Source: Carposina sasakii (Eukaryota; Arthropoda; Insecta; Lepidoptera; Carposinidae). From it: a DNA stretch of 64,000 nucleotides. Below, piece by piece: positions 13,153 through 26,100 of the stretch (its first letter is position 1; every line of letters starts with the position of its first letter). Both the position numbers and the translations under genes were made by a program. The notes beneath the pieces are model-generated. The model worked only from the letters and a program-made list of their open reading frames with translations. It did no database searches and had not been told where the DNA came from. The stretch spans positions 9,094,716-9,158,715 of the forward strand of contig CP053163.1 in assembly GCA_014607495.2 (NCBI GenBank), read 5' to 3'.

Positions 13153-14710
13153 TTAATGTAAACTTAGAATAAGTTGGGATGATTGAGTGCAAAGTAATAT
13201 TGGTTTAATTTCACATGTAACCCTCCAAATAACAAAAAAAAAATATTTATTTGCTCGGCATGCTAAAAGAGATCTTTTGTAGAGATAAGTTTTCCATTGT
13301 GCATATATCTCTTCTTTTTCCTATGAAATATATAAAGAAAGTGTTACGAATATTAAACAATATATTTGTAGATTTTCGCGAAGCTAACCACCTAAAGCAT
13401 TGTAAAAAAAACATCTACCTGTACACAGTAAGCTCGAGCCTGCGATCAGTCAGGCGCTGCCCGACTGCGCTGAAGGGTACCACCTCATTTGATAGATTAT
13501 TAACTTTATTTCCGCCAAGAACCCAAATCAAGATTCAATTTTGTTAGCGAATACTTTTCTATATAAACCTGCATCGACAAATCCTTATTTTTTATAGATT
13601 TTACGGTTCCGCCTAGATATAAAACAAATTATGATGTAGGTAAGTAGTCATAAACAAACAATGACAGTGCAATAAAGATAAGAGATACTCGTATGAAGGA
13701 ATGTATATAAATTTGTAAAAACTTTTACCGAAAACTTATTTTTTAGTAGTGTGTGGCGATGGTAACAATACTTTGTGCTGTCTCTTAACAAATTAATGTA
13801 ACATTTAAAGTCTTTTCGGGAAAACTAATATCACACCTGACACTACTTTATTATAAAAACTAGCTAAATAGAGGAGTAGGTTTCTATGAGTGGAATCGCG
13901 ATTGACAGAGGAGACGAAATCGATCAGTTTCTGTTATATAATATCCCATTGTTTTCATACAAAATATCAATTTAGTATCAATCAACCATACAAAATCGTT
14001 CCAGGGACGATTCTTGAAAACGCAACCACTAACGAACCATTAACGAAACGCGGTGCGAAGCAATATATTCTTACCGATTGAGTAATAAGCTATATTTTAG
14101 CACGCACCGGTCGCGAGTATGACAGAATAAAAACAAATATCTGTCTCGTGCTGAAATGTGTCTAATTACGTCATAATTATTGCTTTGTTCTAAGCGTCTA
14201 CAACGGTTCCGTTTCGGCTTCGTTCCAACTTGAGACTTTTCGAGAATTGGCCCCCAGCTCAAGACTTTTCCAGAATTGGCCGCGGTAAATTTCGTTTAAG
14301 TTTTTTTATTTTTTATTATGGTTTTAATATTTTTTAATTCTCCGTACTTATTATTATTATTATATATCTCACCCAGTATATTTCTTATAATAAAACATAA
14401 AATATTTAATACGTAAACCAAATTGTAGTTGACACCAAGCTTTATTTATTGCGCTGGCATCTCTTCGCCGTTACATTCGCGTCTCATCTTGCATTATTCT
14501 ATTAGTTTGAGATCATAATATACAATTTCCTATTCTGTCCTAGTTTCATATATAACCTTGGCAAGATATTTGTTGACAAGGAAAACTTTATGTCGCAAGC
14601 GTGTTCACGGATGGTAAACTAGAGTTCCGTACATATAGTTTTCCTGTTTTTTATTTACGTTATTTATACTCTCTTGATGTGTATTTTTTATAAGTATCTT
14701 TCTTATATGA

Positions 14711-14880
14711 CGACCGATTGGTATAATTAGTAGTGTCCCTGCCTACCACGCTATAGATCCTGGGTTCTAATCCCAGTAGATGCAAATTGCTTTTAAATGC
14801 ATGATGCTTTTAATTTTTTTTTATCATACCGTTGTATAGTACCTACAACACTAGACCTTGGGATCTTAAATGGAACTTGA
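14711..14880 (+). mobile_element. tRNA-derived SINE (family 1)
   Basis: CGACCGATTGGTATAATTAG head and B box TGGGTTCTAATCCCAG, then a body ending CTAGACCTTGGGATCTTAAA. Confidence 0.65.
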
Positions 14881-15179
14881 TTTCTTGTGTATCGTGAAGT
14901 GCGTAAAAAATAATTTGTAAAAAATTTTATTGCATTAAAAAGCATGTGGAAATATCACTGGCGACAGGTATATTGTGGTGATAACATATATACATACATA
15001 CATATAATCATGCCTTTATACCTTACGGGATATCGGGATATGCCGATAGAACCACATGGTGCCACTTCTGGACAATTTTAAGGGTATAGTTGGTGATAAC
15101 ATTAAAATAATAAATAACATTATGCATATTTTCTATTGTAAAGCTAAAATTATAAAAAGGGCGATATTTACAAAATATA

Positions 15180-15439
15180 CAGGGTGTAACAAAAGGGGTA
15201 TGTTGAGCGAGAAACTATGTAAATAGCCCACTAAAGGGAACCTATCTACAAAATTTCAGACTCGAAATCACATGTTTAATTTTCCAGATAGTATGGAGAA
15301 TTCCTAAACAACTTAAGAATGTTCATACAATTTTGATAAATATACATGTGATTTCGAGTCTCAAATTTTGGAAATAGGTACTCTATAATGGTTTATTTAC
15401 ATATCTTTTTACTTAACATACCCTTTCTGTTACACCCTG
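15180..15439. mobile_element. palindromic MITE A, copy 4
   Basis: Full-length TA-flanked copy with more substitutions than the others, so probably older. Confidence 0.85.
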
Positions 15440-16885
15440 TAGAAAACTATTTGCAAGTTATCCGTGGCTACGAGTATATCTCAAAAGTATTTTTTTTGTC
15501 TTACATCAACTAGAAAGAAAGTTCTATTCCTTTTCACCGTAGCTTTAGACTAAAAACAGCTATAGGTTGCCCAAAATATAAGTAATACGCAAGGATATAT
15601 TTTCAGACACACGTCGAATAATAGAACCCAAGATACGGCTCTTGTAAATCCAAGTGACATTCATATCAATACAGAATGGGAGAATAATATGATATTTTTT
15701 ATCCAGGTCGTCGGATGTGCCCCACGGGAAGAGGAGGAAAGTTCCCGACCTCTGTGGTAGGAACTACTTAGGAATTCATAAAGTAGTACCTACCATTTTT
15801 AAATCTACAAATCCTTATACTTACCTATAAGTTAAATTTTATAAAAGTGTCCTAATGTCTAACCTCAAGAGCACGGTGTATGTATAGATATTCATTATAG
15901 ATTCTTGTTTATTTTCTATATATTACAAAAAATATGTACATACCTACTTTAGAACTAGTACACACATAAGACTAGACTAAATGCCTGTACGACCACACCG
16001 CTAGCTCTCTAGTTTCTAGAAAGATAAATTTAGCTGTGGCGTACTTAGTCAGTTCCTTTATGCCTTGCTTTCTTTGGAAATAACAAACGACAACGTTTAC
16101 AAACCTAATTAATTATACATACTTAGTAAGGGCGGTACGTTTTCATTGGCGCTAATTACATGAAAATAATTACTATAATAGCTTGTAATAATTGTCATTA
16201 TTCTGTCAAGCCCTTTGTTAAGAGGAATTAGCTTACGATTCCTGAAATATATTTCTATTATTTAGCTTCAGTAAGGCCGTGGCTCCAACCGAAAAAAAAA
16301 ACCAAAAGATCACAAAAGGTAGGTACATCAGAAATGTTTAAGTTGTGGGTTACATTTTTTTAATAGTATAAAATAATTTATACTTGAACAATCAACTTTT
16401 ATATTCCGATTCCCACCCGGGTGAAGAATTTTTTCCATTTCTTTATTAATAATTTTATAACTTTTATATTTACGTAAACGTATGATGCATATACCTACAC
16501 CAAAGGACTTTTATAAGGGAGTAAAAAAATTTTTTAAACATATAGGATATAATACACAGATAGTACCATAAGCAACCATATACCTTTATCTGTAGGTAAA
16601 TCCAGTTGAGACGATGATGTCATAATGTATCACTTATTTTATTGTCATTTTAACCCTAAAGAAACCGGAGGATTAGTCAAAAGAAATTTAGGGTCACATT
16701 TTATACGTAATTTTATCTTTTATGCGACAGACTTCCCTTTAATAGACACATACCTACCTCGTAAAATATTGTATAATAAACCTACTTTACGTCGCCCTGC
16801 TTGGCGTTCTACAAAGAAGCATATGATGAAGCATTCCTAAATTACCCGTCAAAGGCTTTACTTCAGCTCCAATTTGTGAGGAAAA

Positions 16886-17178
16886 ATGAAAGTTACCGAA
16901 TATATAAGGGAGAAGCTCTCTATTCTCGCGCCGGTTCTACCTTACGGCGTTTTGGAGTCCTGGGACGATTTAAATCCTAGACTGTACCACGCAGTGCATA
17001 TCTACTGGTTGAAGTTCTACGGGATGTGGTACAATAGCTTCGAGCCCACACAATTGCTGTTCTGGGTGCAGATGACATACATGCTGGTCGTGTTTTGGCT
17101 TGTATGTTTTTTGCCCGGCATTGGCGAAGCTGTTTATTTGTTAAGGCGAAAAGATAATATTGCCGACGTTGCTGATGG
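16886..17178 (+). CDS. OR exon 1 (start, TM1)
   Basis: Starts at an ATG in AAAATGAAAG context and encodes MKVTEYIREKLSILAPVL onward, with TM1 around YMLVVFWLVCFLPGIGEAVY. Ends in phase 2 at GATGG|GTATAT. Reading on past this donor gives an open frame to 17260, but the family continuation LYLFLSE is in the next exon, so that extension is intronic. Confidence 0.82.
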
Positions 17179-20100
17179 GTATATATTTTTCCTTTTACTC
17201 ACTCTATCCTGTTTACTTATATCATTGATCGGGCTGTACGAGTATGTCAATACCTATTAATTTACTTACGCCTTCAATAGGGTTGCGAAAAGGCTTTTCA
17301 ACGCATTTATGTGTATTTTATTATGAAAAGGATATATATTATAGATAGGGTATTACTAGATATAAGCAAGCTTTCTTTTCTTTATGTTTATTTACAGTTA
17401 TTAATGGTATTGAAATTCCGTAAGCTTTAGGAACTGTACTGTTTTTAGCGATTGCATTACTCTGTTCATAATTATTTTAAAATAATATATATCTTTGCTT
17501 ACGCAAAACTATAGATAGGTGTTATAAAGAGGTTAGATAATATTCGTGGAACGTTTAAAAAAATAATTATCACATTATAATTATTATTATTTGATTTCTT
17601 AAAATTTACAGACTCTATTTGTTTCTGAGTGAGATGTACACATACTTCAAAATTGCAGTGTTTTGGTTGAACAAAGACAAAATAATAGGCCTCCTAGATT
17701 ACTTACATTGCAGAGAGTTTAAACCTCAGGAGCAGGAACATAGAGTGATTATACGAAGAAGCATTCAAACCGCCCGCTCTGTCATGACATACTACTCTAC
17801 AATGTGTGTTGGAGCCGTCTCAGGTACGGTAATATTTGATTCGAGTATTCACAGTTAGATAACATCAGGTATATAGGTATATTTTCGAAAGATGCTCGCT
17901 GAAAAACTTCCGAATGCGCGTTACTCCGAGGTGTGCTCTTATCTTAAGTTTTTTATTAAGAAGATAAATAGATGGGCGTTATTCCACTTGAAGACACGAC
18001 CACGGCAAGACCACGGCTTTTTAGATGCAAAAATGTATTAAATAGTATGGTTCGTTTTTCGAGACAGCCACGACACGACCGATGACTCCCCGTCAGAGCC
18101 TCGTTACACCACGGGCAGGTGACGTTGCCTTTAGGTCCTAAGATATTCGTCAAACTCACCTACATCCCAAAAAGTTATATTTTATACGAAAAAATCTAAA
18201 TAAAAAAAACAAACGACCGGAGAGAGATCAGCGTAGGACCAACGGTTTTACTTGTTTCCGAGGCACGAGCTATAACATTCATATCCGTACATGTTCTTTG
18301 ATACACGGGACACAGTCACGGGACTGGGATCAAACCTACGAACCCCGTTTGGAAGACGCACCTCTAGATCACCGCATGACTAGCTAAAAATATTAGGTAA
18401 CGGATAAAAGGCAAACACTACAAGTTACTTATATATATTTATTATTTAATAAAAAATCCAATAAAGATCTTGCCCCGCACCGTATACAATCAGAATACTG
18501 AGTAATTCTCACCACGTAGTTGTATCATCAATATTCTTTGATAGTACCGTAATAATGAATCCAATATTTCATTTATTTGTTGCAACAAAGCATTGTGTGG
18601 CTTATTTGAATTTTCAGTGGGCATCGTAATGCCGTTGACAGAAGGCCTAAACGTCCTCCCCACGAATGTGGAGTACCCTTATGTCGACGTGTTATCCTCT
18701 CCTACATATGAAGCTTTATACATACATCATGTAAGTATGTAGCGACGAAGTATAATGAAGAAGGCTCATTACATTACAGACCGATTCAAAAAATTATAAT
18801 TGGAACGTTCCAAATTATAAGATTTATACCAATTTTAAATAAAAATTCAACATTCAAAAAAAGTATTCAATGCAATAGTTCGGTACAGTATGCTATCCGT
18901 AGCATGTACTACGAACTACAAGACGTAGCAAGTTCGTAGAATACTAACAGTGTATGCTTATTGTTGATTTTAGACTATTATTTGCCTTAAGTTCTAAGCA
19001 TCTATAATCATGAATTATGAGTGAAGAACAATGAAATTAACATAAGAAACTTTAGAAAACCCATCTATAATCACGCACATCTCATCTGTCGAATAGCGTG
19101 TGTCGGTATCAGAATGTATTAAGTGGGTTCTTATTTCTTATTGGAGTTGCATATCGCAGCATATCTCAACTACACGTAGCGAAGGAATCGGAGTAGGAAA
19201 TATGAGAAATAGGGCTGAACACATATACAATATATAAATTATAAATGTCGGTTAAAGATTAACTTCTATATCATTACCCAGTTGATAACTCATATATTCT
19301 ATAGGCTCGCTTAGTTATTCCCACGCAATAATATTCAAAGTTATAGTACCTATATAAATATACACGGGGTGTTTTTTGGTTGCCACCCTTAACGAAGGGT
19401 ACGTACTCTATACATGAAATAAGTTTATGCAAAAAAATGGTGGGAAACGATGTAAATTTTTGTGAATTTTTTTTTTATTACTTGATCGGGCAAAATTTAT
19501 AGTGTCCAGTGTTTATGCTAGTTTTTTCATAGACAGATATTAATTATTTCTCGTGAAAAAATCTTGCTACACGCGTCAATGTGCATTTATGGAGAAAAAC
19601 GCAGTCTTTTTACTCAACTTTGGACCCTAATATTTTGGAAACCAGACACTTCCCAGGTATGTTTCCATGGAGAAAAATGATCGTGATAACGAGGAGATTC
19701 CGTATTTTCGGGAACGTTGACGACCAAAAATCATCCTGTATAGAAATATATAAATGTAAGATTTTTAAATTTCCAGCGGCTTTCCTGTGACACGTCTTGC
19801 TTTATTCGCTATAGATTATATATGGGTAATTATGGTCACAAAGATGCGGGCATCAGCTTTTTTTATATAGAAGACTAGACAAATATTTGACCGCCATCGT
19901 GCTTGTTGTTAAGCAAGATGCGCACGTGGTACATGTTTACCTAGCTTATGTAATATTCGGTAGACCTAAGCTCACAGCGTAGATGTCAGCCCTAATCACA
20001 CTTGCATACTCGACCGATCTGCTTTCAGATCTACTACAAGCCAGCGACTTGCATAATTGATGGGGTAATGGACACCATCTTGGCCGCCTTTGTGGCGTCT

Positions 20101-23100
20101 GCAAGTAATTTTATTTGTACTACTATTAATCATACATATAAAATAATTTCTTCTATGCTGCTCTGGGAGTGAAAAAAAACGTATAATACTACAGCTGATA
20201 CTCTTCCCGGGCATACTGTCAGTCTCGACAAGAGGGTTTTGGTGTTTTGTAGGCGATGGGCTGACCACCTGTCACTACTAACCGAACTTGTACATCAAAA
20301 TTGGTCAGAAGTGGTACCGTGTGGTCCTATCGGCCCTTGGTGCTCTGCTTACCCCGTGAGAGATGGAGGCGTGATATATATAATTAATTTTAAAACATCA
20401 ATAATTATAAATATTAAATAATAATTAACGCACAGCCTTAATCGCTGATTTTAGCGACCTTAGTAACGTGGATAGTGTGTTCATTCGATATGAAAGGATT
20501 ACCCGAAATTTCCACGGAAAGGAAGAAACGGGAATCCTAAAGTTTACACGGACGAAGTCGTAGGCATTCACTAATTTGCAAATTTATAAATTCTCTTAAT
20601 AGATACCTATCACGGAATTTCATTTCGCGATAGCTTAAGACGAATCTAGGAGAACTGATGTCTCACGCCATTACAGTTCTCCTAGATTATGTCAAAACCA
20701 AACATTAATTTAAATAATTTGTTTTATATTACAACATAATATACTTTTATTATTCCCAGTTAACATATTGTCATAGTGTGCTCTGTCGTATTATGTGCAA
20801 AGCTTGTGTGACCAGTCACGTAGTTAGTCGTACAGTACTTAGAAAAATAATAATTAACTTAACTCATATTAGTTAAGTTAGTTAATATTTTTCTAAGTAC
20901 TGTACGATTAACTACGTTTTACGTTAAAAACAATTATGCACGTTATCTATTACAGTATAAGAATATGATTTTCGTCAATGTCATCTCGTATATAAATTTC
21001 AGTTGGACAAATTGACATCCTGGCACACACTCTCAGGAATTTCGAAGAGATCGCTGACCGGCGTCGTGCTAGAGCTCAATGCGATTACAGCAAGGAATAT
21101 TACGTCAAAACTGTTCTCAAGGACTCCATCAAACATCATAACAGTATTATACAGTAAGCAAACCAATAGCAAATGATACAGTTAGTAGGTACACGTGTTA
21201 GATTATGATATTGCCACGTTATATATATATTGTATGCATCTCTTATTTACTGGTTAGTATAGTTGTTGGTTCAAACCCGGTACACTTCATGATTATGTGC
21301 CCCTACAATCCCCTCCCATTCCCCAACATTATCCCATTTGGCCCTTGACCAGATACGTTACATGAGCACTGTTCCAGAGAGTCTAATATAACTGGATCTA
21401 CTTCGACTCTAATACCCTAAATGGATAATTCAAAATAAGTCCTAAAAGCCAGACTGATATACACGTTAACAAAATGTTATCAGTAGGGTAACCATGATCC
21501 TTTTTACGGTGTATTCCCACGGTGCGTGGTTTGCGGACCATCGCCGACGAGTACGGCGGACGGACACGCACCACGCACGAGGCTCTTCCCACGGTGCGTT
21601 CCCGTCTGCATTACTATTACACAGACGATCTTCTTCCCATGGTGCGTGGTGCGGGCTGGTCCGCGTCCGTTCACAATATCACGCACCGTAAGAACCCACC
21701 TTATGCGCCGTAACTCGATAGACCCGCAAGAAAAATCTATGAAATATGACAGTTGGACGAAAGTGTTGTGGACTATCGAGAGGTTCGTGCTTGCCCACTG
21801 TACTGAAATTTCAGGTACGTCGCAATGATCGAGAGAGCTTTCAGTTTGGCGTCGGCTTTACAGTTCATGCTGAGCGTGATGGTGCTGTGCTTGATTGGCA
21901 TTCAGTTTTTATCGGTAATAGACAAATTTACCACAATATTTTTCTATTAGTGATGATGCACTTAAAGTTTGGCGGAAATTCTGATTAAATTGCATTTAGA
22001 TAACATCATTTCATTTAAGAACAAAACCCGACCGCAAAACATTTTTTACTCTGAGTATCACTCTCACGCAGTCACGACTAAGATGAATCTAATGACACCT
22101 TTCAAGCTCAAATGCGACAAAACCGTTTAGGCTTTAGAGCGTGCCAAAGAATTATTCATATAATATACATACATTTCTTCTATGCTGCTCTGGGAGTAAA
22201 AAAGCGTATGATATACATGAACTACAGCTGCTTGTCTTCCCGGGCATACTGTACAAGTCAGTAGAGGGACAAGAGGGTCTTGGTGTTTTATAGGCGATGG
22301 GCTGACCACCTGTCGCTACTAACCGAACTTGTACATCTCAACTATACCTTCAAAATTGGTCAGAAGTGGCACCACGTGGTTCTATCGGCCCTTGGTACTC
22401 TGCCTACCCCGTAAGGGATCAAGGCGTGATTATATGTTTATGTTATTTTATACATACATACATAGGTACACTGGAAAAACAAAACTCCTTCTCGTAAAAA
22501 GAGTTAATTTAACTTATTTTATAAATGCAATATTTTATTTTTGCCGTTCCTGTTACTTACTATCTAATAAGGTGTCTTGTTTAATTTTCTATCTCACACA
22601 GCTATTTTTGATGTTGTAGTGTGGACATAAAATCCTTTATACCCAATTATAGTGGCTCGTAAATTGCAGTCGAATGTACAAAATCCACTGTTTCGACGGA
22701 AACGGAGATGAAAACTGACGCAGGATAATTTAGTTTGTTTTGTCCGCAGTACGCGCAGAATTTTTAGAAAATTATCTGGTTTTTTATATACATACACACG
22801 GTTTTATTCCTAAAAATGCCGGACCCTAAAGGAGTCACGCTTAGCATAGAGGGATTTTTACGGAGTATCGAAATATAATTTAAGCGGCACTTAATAGGCA
22901 GAAGTTATTCCGTGAATTGATAATGCTTAACCATGTTTTAAACCCCCATATTTCCTGTAAATATGAATATATAATCTAACTAGTATACAGGGTGTAACAA
23001 AAAGGGTATGTTAAGCGAAAAGCTATGTAAATAGCCTACTATAGAGAACCTATCTACAAAATTTGAGACTCGAAATCACATTTTTATTTTTCAAGATTGT

Positions 23101-26100
23101 ATGAACATTTCTGAGATATTTAAAAATTCTCCATACTATCGGGAAAAATAAACATGTGATTTCGGGTCTCAAATTTTGTAGACAGGTTCTCTACAGTGGG
23201 CTATTTACATAGCTTTTCGCTTAACATACCCTTTTTGTTACACCCTGTATTGAGGGCGTTTTTTGGTCGTTAACGTTTCCGATTCTCCTCATAAACATGA
23301 CATTTTTGAATTTTTCCTCATGGAAGCACACCTGGGAAGTGTCTGGTTTCCAAGATATTAAGGTCCAAAGTTAAGTTATCAGATTGAATTTTTTTCCAGA
23401 AATGTACGTAGACGCGTATGATAAACATTTTTCATGAACAAAATTTAAACATTTCCTATCAAAAAGCCTATGCAAACACTAAATACAGCGCGCGACCAAG
23501 TGAATAAAAAAGGCCTGAAAAATTAAAATCTTTTTCCTTTTTTTTTTAATAAATTTAAACATACTTTATGTAATGTACAGTACACGTACCTGTCGTATAT
23601 GGTGACAACGAAAAAACACCCTGTATGGTTCAAATTAAATGTACTAAATAACAACTTAAGTTGACCTATATCCTGAATACATAAACATAAAATGTACTTT
23701 CAAATAGGTAACAAGTTTGCAGTTTGCTCTAACAGCTTAAAGTCCTTTTGCTGACCTAAAGCCTCCAATTTGGGTTTTAAATCCCTACTTACTGTTGATT
23801 TAGGGCTCCTTACAACCCTCGCATGTAGAACTAATTTATTCTTCTGAATCCAAAATCCAAGGAGACTATTAAGTAGGTTCTGATGTGGAAACATCGATGT
23901 GGAGAGAATATGAATGACCGAACTTTTGTATTGTTGCTTTATTGGTTTGATTGAAGTGGCAATTTTAACTTGTTAGCATTGAATATTGGCATTTTAGAGC
24001 AGCGCGCATATTAAAAGCGGTGAGTATAACCTAAAACTTTAGGTATTAAGTAACACCAAGGGAAAAATCATGTGAAAAACTTGTTATTGTTATATTCAAA
24101 TCCCATATATAAGCCTATAAATGGATTCCACATTCAAATAGTGGATAGGATATTTTAAAATTCAATTCTTTAAAAGTATTTAGAATTCCTTTAGCTTCCC
24201 ATATTGGTTGCTGTTACTTATTTACTAATTCTATTATATCTATAAAATTAAACCGCTAAATGTGTTGCTAAGCGCAAATCTCGATAACGGCTGAACCAAT
24301 TTCGCTAAATCAAATCGCTAAAAACAACACTATGCCCACGACTATGTCCATGTGAAAGGGCATTACAATGCAAAGCCGGGCGGATCCCGAGAAAAATTTA
24401 ATATATAATGATGCTGTGTATATATTTCATCCCGACCGACATGCGTAATTTAGTTTTTGCTTCCCTTTTTTACCAACGATTTGTTATCTAGGCGAGACGG
24501 GCCAGTTTGCTTCTCTCGGTTCTTCTATCTATCAAGAACTCTATTAAATTTACAGTATTTTATTGTACAGTGAATACATGATAGAACATTGACTTCTTTT
24601 AAAATCCAGTTATGTCGGACCGTTATTAGAAAATGTTATTGAAGTGAATATCACTTGAAATATCACACAGTGAATCTGAGCATAATTCTATACCCATGTA
24701 CTATTGTGGACACACATCACTTGCATATTTGAAAAGCTTTGTTAAATTTTATTTACCTACTTTTATTTTAAATATCCCTAATTACATTTAATTAAAGAGT
24801 ATTATGTAAAAGGAACGATCTCGCCACTCCAGACAGACCAATAAGGACTACGTGAGTGGCAAATTGTATTAATAATGTATTTATAAAAGTGTTAAATAAT
24901 TTTAAAAAAACACACGATTACGCCACGATTTTTTTGAGAAATATTTAGTATTTTAGCTTCTTTGTGCCTTCATGATTTAGAGAAATTATGTCATAAATTT
25001 CCACACACATACTACGTTTATTAACAAGATAAAAATTGCTGGTAAAAAAAACACTGAGAGGCTATTTTAGCATTTGTTTCATTTTTCAAATCCAGCTACT
25101 GATAGATAACTGTGCGAGTCTCAACCTCTCTATACCTACCCCCTTATTACCTATCTAGCAAAAGTAAAGCGATAGCAAAAATGACAAACTTGTCAAATTC
25201 GTATTACGTAAAATGAATTTCCAAGGAATTTTGATATTTCAACACGAATATTGCACAATTTTGCTATCGCGATGCTTCGGCTTTGCTATTGCAAATTAGG
25301 TTATCAGGAGGCTAATTCATTCTTTCAATATTTATAATCTTTTTTTCAAACATACAGATAGAGAATCCGAGCTCTCATCCAATGCAAATAGTATGGATGG
25401 CCATCTACTTGACCTGTATGCTGATCGAAGTGTTCATACTGTGCTGGTTTGGAGATGAATTGATATGGAAGGTATGAATCTATTATACATAAATATAGAT
25501 AGGTATATTATACCCTTACGCTTATTTCCCCCAGTAGAGACTACAGATATCCATTTGCCTATAGTCACCACTCTGGCAGGCGGGTGTTTTCTGGACTATG
25601 TTGTCAACATGGGAGGCGCAGCTGCCCACCTCTCTGAAACCCTAAACCGCCTCTTACTTCTCCTCCTCATATTCATAACCAAGGGCATACATGGGGTGAT
25701 GCTAATCTCTCTGCACACACCACACCTCAGAGTAATTAACGAGTCTTCTCATCATTATGAACATTATTCTCTATGCATGCACGTAGATGCGTGAAACAAA
25801 CATTTTTCACGAAAAAAAGTACTAATAGCTAACACAAACACTAGACACCATACATTTCGCAATAATGTAAATAAAAAATGCCAAAAAAATGAAAATAATT
25901 TTCCACCAAGTTTTTTGGCATAAACTTACTTTATGTGATGTATAGAGTACGTACCCTTCGTCTTCGTATACGGTGGCAACGAAAAATCATATCTGTATAG
26001 TGTATTAAATACGAATATATGAATGGAATTTGTTTAATAAATAGAAAATTTATAAACATTCCTACTGGCTAACTAAGTGGAAATTGGTTCGTGCTATTGC

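Larger units (their letters stand above)
13153..16885. other. no gene seen between repeats and the OR gene
   Basis: Contains a SINE, a MITE A copy and AT-rich sequence. Frames at 13251-13547 and 16625-16840 have no recognisable homology. The OR promoter should lie in the last few hundred bases, but I see no clear TATA or initiator. Confidence 0.55.

Noticed and set aside
13251..13547. 98-aa + strand frame
   Set aside because: No recognisable homology, AT-rich composition, flanked by repeats.
21522..21828. Several 60-100-aa frames
   Set aside because: Fall in a GC-rich MITE with copies at 61358 and 62965; composition keeps all frames open.
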